From Saccharicrinis sp. (GTDB lineage Bacteria; Bacteroidota; Bacteroidia; Bacteroidales; Marinilabiliaceae): a stretch of DNA of 64,000 nt. The notes beneath the pieces were generated by a model, which did no database searches, had not been told where the DNA came from, and saw only the letters and a program-made list of their open reading frames with translations. The stretch is from NCBI GenBank assembly GCA_024635555.1, contig JAGXIO010000081.1:17516-81515 (forward strand), written 5' to 3'. Of the stretch, positions 27,723 to 36,036 are shown in pieces (position 1 is the first letter of the stretch; each line of letters starts with the position of its first letter). The translations under genes and the position numbers were made by a program.

Positions 27723-28861
27723 CCAACGTTTTTATAACAAAAACATCTACTTTTTTACCTAATGAAGCTGTATCAAATAACGATATGGAAGGTTACTTAG
27801 GTTATATTAATGGGAGGCCTTCAAAATCAAAAGCAATTGTTTTGCGCAGCAATGGTATCGAACAAAGATATTATGCGCTTACTCCCGAGGGAATTCCTAC
27901 GCACACAAATGCCGAAATGGTATCGTTAGCGATTAAAAATCTTTTTGTTGCTAATCCCGAATCTATTTCAAGTGTTGATTTATTAACCTGTGGCACAACC
28001 ACTCCAGATCAATTACTGCCTTCTCATTCGATTATGGTTCATGGTTTATTGCCGGAGATTGGAGTAATTGAAGTAACATCAAATGCCGGTTCTTGTTGTT
28101 CAGGAATGCACGCGCTAAAATATGCATATATGTCGGTTAAAACCGGCGAAAAGCAAAATGCAGTGTGTGCTGGTTCCGAAAGAATTTCATCCATCATCAA
28201 ATCAGATACTTTTGAAGACGAAGGCAAACATATAGAAGCTCTTGAAGCTAACCCTTATGTCGCTTTCGAAAAAGACTTCTTACGGTGGATGTTATCTGAT
28301 GGTGCCGGAGCTTTTCAATTGCAAAACAAACCAAATACCGAAGGTATATCTTTACGTATCGAATGGATAGAGCTTGCGTCATTTGCAAATAAAAATGATT
28401 CTTGCATGTATATGGGAGCAGAAAAACAGAAGGATGGTTCTTTAAAGAGTTATCAGGATATTCCTCAAAAAGAACTACTTACAAAATCCATTTTAAGTAT
28501 AAAACAAGATGTGAAACTTTTAAGTGCTCAAATAGTAACTCAAGGTTTTTATTTGTTGAAGAGTTTTTTAGAGAAGCATAAAATTAAAGTAGATGAAATT
28601 GACTATCTACTTCCTCACATGTCTAGCTACTTTTTTAAAGATAAGATTTATAATATTTTAAAGGAGAATGGAATTGGAATACCTTATGAAAAGTGGTATA
28701 CTAATTTAAAGGAGAAAGGGAATATTGGTGCCGGGTCGATTTACATTATGCTTGATGGACTGGTGAATTCTGGTAAGCTTAAAAAAGGAGAGAAAATTCT
28801 TTTACTTGTTCCGGAAAGTGCTCGCTTTTCATACGCATATTGCTTGTTAACAGTCTGCTAA
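27719..28861 (+). CDS. darB: DarB-type beta-ketoacyl synthase III
   Basis: 380-aa thiolase-fold condensing enzyme. The N-terminus ITKTSTFLPNEAVSNNDME and RSNGIEQRYYAL match KAS III-like proteins. Nucleophile region SNAGSCCSGMHALKYA (Cys ~127), His in LLPHMSSYFF (~299) and Asn in GNIGAGSIY (~334) form a C-H-N triad. DarB joins two acyl units (beta-ketoacyl plus acyl chain) to a cyclohexanedione later oxidised to resorcinol. Coupled to darA by overlap. The nearest alternative is FabH, but the length and partner favour DarB. Confidence 0.82.
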   Translation: MTNVFITKTSTFLPNEAVSNNDMEGYLGYINGRPSKSKAIVLRSNGIEQRYYALTPEGIPTHTNAEMVSLAIKNLFVANPESISSVDLLTCGTTTPDQLLPSHSIMVHGLLPEIGVIEVTSNAGSCCSGMHALKYAYMSVKTGEKQNAVCAGSERISSIIKSDTFEDEGKHIEALEANPYVAFEKDFLRWMLSDGAGAFQLQNKPNTEGISLRIEWIELASFANKNDSCMYMGAEKQKDGSLKSYQDIPQKELLTKSILSIKQDVKLLSAQIVTQGFYLLKSFLEKHKIKVDEIDYLLPHMSSYFFKDKIYNILKENGIGIPYEKWYTNLKEKGNIGAGSIYIMLDGLVNSGKLKKGEKILLLVPESARFSYAYCLLTVC

Positions 28862-28882
28862 AAATATCTAATCACTACTATC

Positions 28883-29281
28883 GTGAAAAAAGGGGAAATA
28901 CCGCAAGATAAATCTACACTTGAAAACTTTACGGATGAAGTAATCTATGCGAAGGGTGAGGATGGAAAATATGACACCGGTTTAAGCACCGGTTGGAGTG
29001 TAAAATCAGAAGCACTCGATTCTGCTTGGGAAGATATTAACGGCGAACTCGAAGAGGCGCGTAAGGATGTGATGAACGGAACCAAAAGTCCCATATTTTA
29101 TTTCATGAAAAAAGAACTGATGGATGAAGCCATATTAGCTAGTTACGTTGGGTTTATGAAATTTAGAGTGAAAAGGCATTTTAAACCAAGCGTGTTCAAA
29201 AGAATAAAGAATTCTACGCTTGAAAAATATGCGTCTGTTTTTAATATAAGCATTGACGAATTAAAACTTTTTAAAGGCTAA
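28883..29281 (+). CDS. Small conserved protein of the dar locus
   Basis: 132 aa from GTG at 28883; no ATG lies upstream in frame. Highly charged, with no signal or TM segment. Recognisable blocks are STGWSVKSEALDSAWEDIN and SPIFYFMKKELMDEAILASYVGFMKFRVKRHFKP. I cannot assign a family with certainty. It overlaps the BtrH-like gene by one base (TAATG), so the two are coupled; a cytosolic accessory or chaperone for acyl transfer is only a guess. Confidence 0.65.
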   Translation: MKKGEIPQDKSTLENFTDEVIYAKGEDGKYDTGLSTGWSVKSEALDSAWEDINGELEEARKDVMNGTKSPIFYFMKKELMDEAILASYVGFMKFRVKRHFKPSVFKRIKNSTLEKYASVFNISIDELKLFKG

Positions 29282-30294
29282 TGCAAAACCAATATACGCA
29301 TACTCAATCTGCACATTGTGAAAATGGCGTTATTACCAACCTCATCAAGTCACACGGCCAGGATTTTATGACTGAGCCTTTAGCCTTTGGTATGGGTTCC
29401 GGATTGTTTTACATACACTTACCGTTTATAAAAGTAAACGGCATTCCTGCATTTTCTTTTAGAACTATGCCTGGTCGAATTTTTAAACGCACGTGCAAAA
29501 GCCTTCATATTGATATTGCGTCTAAAAAATTCAGCAATCCTAGAGTTGCTCAGGAATATCTGGATAAGCTCTTACAACAAGATAAGCTGATAGGTTGTCA
29601 GGTTGGAGTATATAACCTGACTTACTTTCCTAAAGAATATAGATTCCATTTTAATGCGCATAACTTGATTGTTTATGGTAAAGAAAATGGAAATTACTTG
29701 GTGAGTGACCCAGTGATGGAGAACGTTACAACACTTTCAGAAGTAGAAATGAATACAGTCCGTTTCGCTAAAGGTGTATTTGCTCCCAAAGGTCATTTGT
29801 ATTACATCAATAAAATTGGTGATATTACTAAGGAGGATATTAAGACGGGAATAGCAAAAGGTATTAAGCGAAATGTGAGAGATATGTTGCATATACCCGG
29901 TCCTATTGCAGGTGTAAGTGGCATAAAATATACTGCAAGGAAAGTAAAAGGTTGGCGTGAGAAATTAGGGCCGCGCAGAGCCGGACAATATCTGGGTCAG
30001 ATCATACGCATGCAAGAAGAAATTGGCACTGGAGGTGGCGGTTTTCGATTTATGTATGCCGCATTCCTAGAACAAGCCGCTGGATACTTTGACAGTAAAG
30101 AACTTTTAGAAGTCTCTGATGAATTTACTAAAGCGGGTGATATGTGGAGACAAAGTGCTATGCTAATGGCAGGTGCATTGCGTGGACGTGCTTCGGAACA
30201 AAGTGATTACAATAACATGCATGATTTATTATATGATATTAGTGATGTAGAAAAAGAGGCTTTTAAACGCTTGTCTAAAATTAAATTAAAATAA
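29281..30294 (+). CDS. BtrH-like acyltransferase-family protein (BtrH_N / DUF4872)
   Basis: 337 aa. The first ~160 residues look like BtrH_N, a papain-like fold: AHCENGVITNLIKSHG puts a Cys near residue 13 in the expected nucleophile position, RFHFNAHNLIVYGKENG supplies the candidate His (~130), and LVSDPVMENV the candidate Asp. The rest (AGQYLGQIIRMQEEIGTGGGGFRFMYAAFLEQAA) matches the DUF4872 helical half. BtrH moves an acyl group from an ACP to an aminoglycoside in butirosin synthesis. With an ACP three genes on, an ACP-dependent acyl transfer is plausible. Confidence 0.72.
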   Translation: MQNQYTHTQSAHCENGVITNLIKSHGQDFMTEPLAFGMGSGLFYIHLPFIKVNGIPAFSFRTMPGRIFKRTCKSLHIDIASKKFSNPRVAQEYLDKLLQQDKLIGCQVGVYNLTYFPKEYRFHFNAHNLIVYGKENGNYLVSDPVMENVTTLSEVEMNTVRFAKGVFAPKGHLYYINKIGDITKEDIKTGIAKGIKRNVRDMLHIPGPIAGVSGIKYTARKVKGWREKLGPRRAGQYLGQIIRMQEEIGTGGGGFRFMYAAFLEQAAGYFDSKELLEVSDEFTKAGDMWRQSAMLMAGALRGRASEQSDYNNMHDLLYDISDVEKEAFKRLSKIKLK

Positions 30295-31029
30295 GTGAGT
30301 CAGGCTATCATTCAAATAGAAAATCTGAGTAAGCGCTATAAAGGTTCAAAGGATTATAGCTTACATGATGTTTCTCTCATAATTAATAAGGGAGAAAAAT
30401 TTGGTATTTTTGGACCCAACGGTGCCGGAAAAACTACTTTAATCTCTATCATCTGCAAACTCTTTTCCCAGACTTCAGGAAAAGTTCACAACTTTCCAAT
30501 CAAGGGTGAAGCTCTAAGCATAGGGTTTGTTCCTCAGGATCTTGCATTGCATGAGGAACTGACAGCATATCAAAATTTGGAATATTTTGGAGCGCTATAT
30601 AAACTCACTAAAAAGGAAGTTAAATTAAGATTGTTAAGTTTACTTGCGATGTTAGGATTATCAAACGTAGCACATAAAAAAGTAAAGACTTTTTCGGGTG
30701 GTATGAAACGCAGGCTTAATCTGGCCATTGGGATTATTCATGAACCCGATATTATATTTCTGGATGAACCGACGGTGGGCGTAGATATTCAGTCGAAAAA
30801 TGCCATCATGACCTTTTTAAATGAACTAAACCAAAAAGGCATGACCATTATATACACCTCGCACCACATGGAAGAAGCTGAAGAGTTTTGTACGAAGATT
30901 GCCATTTTGGATTACGGCAAATTGATAGCAAATGATACGCTACAAAACCTTTATGCAACGCATAAGGTATCAGGTTTGATGGAAATTATGATACTTTTAA
31001 CAGGAAAAGAGTACAGAGATAATGTATAG
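30295..31029 (+). CDS. ABC transporter ATP-binding protein
   Basis: 244-aa ATPase of an ABC-2 exporter. Walker A FGPNGAGKTTLIS (~40), Q-loop VPQDLALHEEL, signature FSGGMKRRLNLAIG (~137), Walker B IIFLDEPTVGVD (~158) and the H-loop YTSHHMEEAEE. Starts with GTG immediately after the previous stop TAA and overlaps the permease gene by 8 nt. Together with the permease it would export or flip the cluster's lipid product; that substrate is inferred from context. Confidence 0.92.
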   Translation: MSQAIIQIENLSKRYKGSKDYSLHDVSLIINKGEKFGIFGPNGAGKTTLISIICKLFSQTSGKVHNFPIKGEALSIGFVPQDLALHEELTAYQNLEYFGALYKLTKKEVKLRLLSLLAMLGLSNVAHKKVKTFSGGMKRRLNLAIGIIHEPDIIFLDEPTVGVDIQSKNAIMTFLNELNQKGMTIIYTSHHMEEAEEFCTKIAILDYGKLIANDTLQNLYATHKVSGLMEIMILLTGKEYRDNV

Positions 31030-32293
31030 ACTACGGATATCCATAAAGAAAGAATTGATACTTCTTATTAATGATAAGGTTGGTTTGGCATTGATGTTTG
31101 GCTTACCTTTATTACTCGTATTTATCATTACCATTATTCAGGATTCAGCATTTAGGATTGTCAATAACAATCAAATTTCGATGTTGATTTCCAATCATGA
31201 CAATGGCGAATTAGGAGGTAAATTATCAAACATGCTATCGGAATCAGGTATGTTTTTAGTGGTTGAAAACAATACGATAGACTCCCTAGAATTGAAACAA
31301 AGAGTGGCAAAAAACGAAGCCTTAACGGGTATTTATATATCTGCTGATTTCTCAAAAATGCTCACTGATTTGTCAAATAATATCAGCATCCAAATGTTAA
31401 AAGACTTTGGGCTTGGAGATAAAGAAATTAAAGAGGCAAGTTTCCCTTCGATTATGTTTGTACACGACCCCGTATTACAGGAAAATTACTGCCAATCGAT
31501 TATGGGTATGATATATGCGCATATGGGTAGCATAGAGAGCTTTCGTATGATAGAGAGCATTTATGCTGAAATGGGGCAAGATACCGTACCTGATTACATC
31601 AAGCAAAACATTACCAAGAACCATATTTTAATAGAACGCACACCAGCTTCAAAAAACGAAAAAATGGTAACACCTAATGCCACTCAGCACAATGTGCCAG
31701 CTTGGACTGTATTTGCCATGTTTTTTATGGTGGTTTCATTGGGTACAAACATAGTAAAGGAACGTAATTCGGGCAGTTTCTTACGCATAAAAACAATGCC
31801 TTCAAGCTTCTCAATGATTCTCAGCAGCAAGCAAATTGTGTACATCGCAGTAGGCATCTTACAAGTTTTCTTAATTTTCAGTATGGGGGTATACGTATTT
31901 CCTCATATTAACCTACCGGAATTGTACTTGCCGCAGAATATGACCGGTATGTTTATAATTACACTATTAAGCGCAGTTACCGCAGTAAGCTATTCACTGA
32001 TGATTGGCGCTTTAGCCAAAACACAGGAACAAGCAAATGGCATAGGAGCTATTTCAATAATTATTTTAGCTGCTCTGGGTGGCGTATGGGTTCCCACATT
32101 TGTGATGCCCGAATATATGCAAATAATTAGTAAGTTTTCACCTTTACATTGGTGCATTGAAGGCTACTATATATTATTTTTAAAAAATGGAAATTGGCAC
32201 GACCTATTCCGAATTATACTAATTTTGGCTTCCTTCAGCCTTGCTTTTCAGCTGATAACCTATCTGAAATTTAAAATTGATAAAATTATTTAA
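31022..32293 (+). CDS. ABC-2 type transporter permease
   Basis: 423 aa. One TM helix at the N-terminus (VGLALMFGLPLLLVFIITII), a long extracytoplasmic domain (residues 40-225), then five TM helices at 230-410, including PAWTVFAMFFMVVSLGTNIV and GAISIIILAALGGVWVPTFVMP, the ABC2_membrane_3 pattern. This is the half-transporter type with a big periplasmic loop used for lipids, polysaccharides and drugs. Coupled to the ATPase; the ACP gene begins 5 bp later. Confidence 0.88.
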   Translation: MYRLRISIKKELILLINDKVGLALMFGLPLLLVFIITIIQDSAFRIVNNNQISMLISNHDNGELGGKLSNMLSESGMFLVVENNTIDSLELKQRVAKNEALTGIYISADFSKMLTDLSNNISIQMLKDFGLGDKEIKEASFPSIMFVHDPVLQENYCQSIMGMIYAHMGSIESFRMIESIYAEMGQDTVPDYIKQNITKNHILIERTPASKNEKMVTPNATQHNVPAWTVFAMFFMVVSLGTNIVKERNSGSFLRIKTMPSSFSMILSSKQIVYIAVGILQVFLIFSMGVYVFPHINLPELYLPQNMTGMFIITLLSAVTAVSYSLMIGALAKTQEQANGIGAISIIILAALGGVWVPTFVMPEYMQIISKFSPLHWCIEGYYILFLKNGNWHDLFRIILILASFSLAFQLITYLKFKIDKII

Positions 32294-32298
32294 GCACT

Positions 32299-32568
32299 AT
32301 GGAAATGGATAAAGAACAATTAAAAAAGGAATTGATAAATCACATTATTACTTACCTAAACTTATCAGATTATACACCGGAAGAGATTACTGCCGACATG
32401 CCTCTTTTTGGAGATGCCGGTTTGGAGCTTGACTCGATAGATTCACTTGAATTAATAGTGATGATGGAAAGAGAATATGGTGTTAAACTTACGAACCCTA
32501 CCGAAGGACGTAAAATTTTGATAGATGTAAACAGCATGGCTGATTTTATTATTGCTAACAAAAAATAA
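32299..32568 (+). CDS. Acyl carrier protein
   Basis: 89-aa ACP. The phosphopantetheine attachment motif is LELDSIDSLELIVMM (Ser46). The surrounding acidic helix is normal. It carries acyl intermediates for the adjacent ketosynthases, and possibly for the BtrH-like enzyme. Its stop and the ketosynthase ATG are contiguous. Being in a pathway cluster, it is unlikely to be the housekeeping AcpP. Confidence 0.93.
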   Translation: MEMDKEQLKKELINHIITYLNLSDYTPEEITADMPLFGDAGLELDSIDSLELIVMMEREYGVKLTNPTEGRKILIDVNSMADFIIANKK

Positions 32569-33759
32569 ATGGATATTTACGTTACAGGACTTGGCTGCAT
32601 TAGCCCTTTAGGTTTCAATGTAGAAGAAAATCATCTTCAACTAAAAACAGAAAGAGACGGCCTTGTAAAGTCTAAATATTTAGAATCTAAATATAAAAGC
32701 GAGAAATTCTTTGGGGAAGTAAAGATGGATACTTCATCCTTACTTCAAAAGGTAAATATTCCAAATAAAAAAGGGCTTACTCGTACCGATGCCCTAGCTT
32801 TTATTGCATTTGATGAAGCCATCCATCATGCAGGATTACTGAAGAAAGACATCAATGATTCTTCCACTGCATTTATATCGGCAAGTACAGTGGGGGGAAT
32901 GTGTTTAACGGATGAGCTATATAGAGATTCAAATTTACATGGAAAAAATTCGGAATACGCTCAATCTTATAACTGCGCAGCTCACACCCTTAGAATTACA
33001 AAAGAGTATCAATTAAAAGGCTTTACCAATACCATAAATACGGCATGTTCGTCTAGTGCAAATGCAATAATGATTGGTATGAAGCTAATCAGAACCGGGC
33101 GCGCAAAACGAGCTATTGTAGGCGGTGTGGATAGTCTGGCTAAATACACCGTAAATGGATTTAATGCACTGCAAATACTTACGGATAAAAAATGCACGCC
33201 ATTTGATGTGGCCAGAGAAGGATTAAATCTTGGCGAAGCTGCTGCCTATATTGTTTTGGAGGCAGAAGATGTGTGTATCGGCAAAACTAAATATGCTAAG
33301 ATATTAGGTGCAGGAAATACGAATGACGCTTATCATGCTTCTGCGATGAGTGAAACTGCAGATGGCGTAACAGCTTGTATTTTAGAAGCTATAGCTGATA
33401 GTAAAATATCAAAAGAAGCAATTAATTACATCAATGCGCATGGTACTGGAACACAAAATAACGACCAGGTTGAATTAACCGGGTTCCATAATGTATTTGC
33501 TAATATTCCACCATTCAGCTCAACAAAATCATATACAGGTCACACATTGGGAGCTGCCGGTTCGTTAGAAGCCGTTTATAGTATATTAAGCATAGTAAAT
33601 AACGAAATGTACCCGAGTTTACGCGTCACGAATGCAATTCCTGATTGTCATAAAATGCTTGTTATGCAATACACTAACGACATTGAAATCAATACCGTAC
33701 TCTCTAATTCTTATGGCTTTGGAGGAAACTGTACTTCACTTATATTTAGCGATATCTAA
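32569..33759 (+). CDS. Beta-ketoacyl-ACP synthase (KAS II-like)
   Basis: 396-aa condensing enzyme. The Cys nucleophile is in NTACSSSANAIMIG (~160), the two His in INAHGTGTQNND (~289) and KSYTGHTLGAAG (~324), and the terminal SNSYGFGGNCTSLIF is typical: a complete C-H-H set. It extends ACP-bound chains. The following KS-like gene overlaps it by one base, as in KS/CLF pairs of aryl-polyene and type II polyketide systems. Confidence 0.92.
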   Translation: MDIYVTGLGCISPLGFNVEENHLQLKTERDGLVKSKYLESKYKSEKFFGEVKMDTSSLLQKVNIPNKKGLTRTDALAFIAFDEAIHHAGLLKKDINDSSTAFISASTVGGMCLTDELYRDSNLHGKNSEYAQSYNCAAHTLRITKEYQLKGFTNTINTACSSSANAIMIGMKLIRTGRAKRAIVGGVDSLAKYTVNGFNALQILTDKKCTPFDVAREGLNLGEAAAYIVLEAEDVCIGKTKYAKILGAGNTNDAYHASAMSETADGVTACILEAIADSKISKEAINYINAHGTGTQNNDQVELTGFHNVFANIPPFSSTKSYTGHTLGAAGSLEAVYSILSIVNNEMYPSLRVTNAIPDCHKMLVMQYTNDIEINTVLSNSYGFGGNCTSLIFSDI

Positions 33760-34802
33760 TGTACGTAATTAAAACATCCAATATATCTCCCCAGAACACG
33801 CATAACGGTCAGTTTATGCAACAAACCATTTCTTATACTGGGAATAAATATTCGGCTATCGAACCTGATTACACTGCAATGATTCGTCCTGCTCAACTGC
33901 GCAGGATGGGAAAGTGTATTCGAATGGGAACAGGATCTGCTTTACCTATACTACAAGACGAAGATAAATTAGATGGTATCATTTTAGGTTCCAGCGAAGG
34001 AGGTTTGGAGGATTGTATTAAATTTTTAATCCAAATAGTTGACTACAACGAAGGCACGCTTACACCTACCAACTTTGTACAAAGCACACCCAATGCGCTG
34101 GCAGGTAACCTAGCCATTATGAGTAAGAATAAATCGTACAACACGACTCACGTTCACAGGGGTTTAGCATTTGAAAATGCCTTGTTAGATGCACTCCTTT
34201 TATTTGATGAACAAAAGGCAGAGACGCTCCTCGTAGGCAATGTAGACGAAATTTCAGAATATAATTTTAATATAGAAACAAAAGCCGATCAGTATAAGAA
34301 AGAAGAAATAAGTTCCGATGAATTATTAAACTCTCAAACCTCTGGAACTGTTTGTGGTGAAGGCTCTAGTATGTTTTTACTATCGAGCAAACCAACTAAT
34401 GCTGTTGCCCAAATTGTTGATGTAAGCCATATATGCTATCCACAAAAAGAAGAAATTATAGCGTTTACAAATACATTCCTTTCGAAAAATGGCTTAATAC
34501 CAGCAGATATTGACTCCGTAATAGTAGGTAGAAACGGAGACTGTAAAACAGACTTTTGGTACGATTTAGTGTGCGATGAAATGTTCAAAACTCAAAACCT
34601 GTATAGCTTTAAAAATTTAGTTGGTGAATATCCAACAGCCAGTGCTTTTGCCACCTACTTTGCCTGTAATCTTGTTGCCGGCAAAAAAGCCCCCAAAGCA
34701 TCCATAATTCATGAATGCACTGTCCCAAAAACCATCCTTATCTATAACCACTTTAAGGGAGAGCAGCACGGACTTATTTTGGTAAAACAATCCCAATTGT
34801 AG
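33759..34802 (+). CDS. Ketosynthase-like partner lacking the Cys nucleophile (CLF-like)
   Basis: 347-aa thiolase-fold relative. KS-like features remain: RRMGKCIRMGTGSALPIL, IILGSSEGGLEDC, NFVQSTPNALAGNLAIM and SGTVCGEGSSMFLLS. At the expected active-site turn the sequence is NTTHVHRGLAFENALLDA, with no Cys, and the HGTGT block is missing. This is what a chain-length factor would look like next to its active KS (1-nt overlap). It probably forms a heterodimer with the upstream enzyme. Family-level call by pattern, not by search. Confidence 0.75.
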   Translation: MYVIKTSNISPQNTHNGQFMQQTISYTGNKYSAIEPDYTAMIRPAQLRRMGKCIRMGTGSALPILQDEDKLDGIILGSSEGGLEDCIKFLIQIVDYNEGTLTPTNFVQSTPNALAGNLAIMSKNKSYNTTHVHRGLAFENALLDALLLFDEQKAETLLVGNVDEISEYNFNIETKADQYKKEEISSDELLNSQTSGTVCGEGSSMFLLSSKPTNAVAQIVDVSHICYPQKEEIIAFTNTFLSKNGLIPADIDSVIVGRNGDCKTDFWYDLVCDEMFKTQNLYSFKNLVGEYPTASAFATYFACNLVAGKKAPKASIIHECTVPKTILIYNHFKGEQHGLILVKQSQL

Positions 34803-34866
34803 CTCGTTTATTTTGATCAATTTTAATTTCGTGCGTTTGATGATAGACAAAAGAAACAGAAAGCAA

Positions 34867-36036
34867 ATGAAAAACTGGATTAACAGAAGTCTCCTTTTTA
34901 TAGTTGTATTTGGTTTTATCGCCACGGGAGTTGATGGCCAAATTCAATTTAAGGAAAGTGCCTTTCTTCCTGCACCAACAGGCTTATATTCCATAGGAAC
35001 AACTGAGTTTTTTTTAAAGGATTCTTCCCAATTAAACTATGTTTCAAATAAAGAAGAGTACAAACGTCTGCACGTAAAAATATGGTATCCATCGGATAGT
35101 TTAATCGAAGATAGTTCCGTGTGCAACAATTATTTAGAAGGATATGATTTAAAAGAGATTTACAAAACATTTAAAAGCAAAGGAACTAGTTTTAATGACA
35201 TTCAAGAATTAGCCAAGCAAAAAACCAATTCAATTGAAGGTTTACCCGTATCGGCTACTAAATCAAAATATCCAATGCTAATATTCACCCCAGCATATAT
35301 GTTTGGTTGCAATGATATTTATTCATCAATAATAGAGAATTTAGCAAGTAATGGATATATTATTTGTTCTGTCACACATGTATTTGAGCAAATTTGTATT
35401 ATTGATACGGAATCTACTCATTTACAAAGAGCAAAAGTATCAAGACCTTACTTCCAATATTGGCTCGCACAGAAATTAGCTTCAAATAAAAAGAGTACAG
35501 AAGAATTAACACAATACTTTTTAGAACGTATGTCTCGTTTTGATGAAATTCTTGGAAAATGGCAGCAAAGCACATTGTATTTACTAAGTGTTCTGAAAAA
35601 TGAAACCTACAATAATAACTCTATTATAAATAAGATAGACTTTGAAAACATCGGTGCATTTGGCCACTCTTTCGGAGGGGCACTTTCAAATCAACTTTGT
35701 TTAAGTAATCCAAGTATAAAAGCATCCGTTAATATGGATTGCTTTCAATTTGGAGATATGATTAACACGGAAAGTTCTAAGCCTATCATGCTCATTGAAA
35801 GTGATTACATTAAAGAGTGGCAGATGGCTAATAGTGTGATTTATAGAAACATGAACCAACTATCATATCATAAGATAGCAAAAACAAAACATTTTGCATT
35901 TACTGATCTGGTTTTTTTTGATAAGATTATTACCAAAGAAATTATTGAAAACATGATTGGTGAAATGGATGGTAGAAATGCGATAGAAGAGACTAATGGC
36001 TTAATTCTGGATTTTTTTAATAAAAATTTATTTTAA
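34867..36036 (+). CDS. Secreted alpha/beta-hydrolase, PAF-acetylhydrolase-like
   Basis: 389 aa from the ATG at 34867; the track begins at TTG 34813, and an ATG at 34840 is also possible. MKNWINRSLLFIVVFGFIATGVDGQ is a signal peptide. Nucleophile elbow GAFGHSFGGALSNQL, an Asp-bearing strand (MDCFQFGD) and a late His (TKHFAFTDLVF) match the platelet-activating-factor acetylhydrolase / lipase family. It may trim or esterify a lipid product in the periplasm. It ends tail to tail with the FAD gene, the stops sharing the palindrome TTAA. Confidence 0.78.
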   Translation: MKNWINRSLLFIVVFGFIATGVDGQIQFKESAFLPAPTGLYSIGTTEFFLKDSSQLNYVSNKEEYKRLHVKIWYPSDSLIEDSSVCNNYLEGYDLKEIYKTFKSKGTSFNDIQELAKQKTNSIEGLPVSATKSKYPMLIFTPAYMFGCNDIYSSIIENLASNGYIICSVTHVFEQICIIDTESTHLQRAKVSRPYFQYWLAQKLASNKKSTEELTQYFLERMSRFDEILGKWQQSTLYLLSVLKNETYNNNSIINKIDFENIGAFGHSFGGALSNQLCLSNPSIKASVNMDCFQFGDMINTESSKPIMLIESDYIKEWQMANSVIYRNMNQLSYHKIAKTKHFAFTDLVFFDKIITKEIIENMIGEMDGRNAIEETNGLILDFFNKNLF

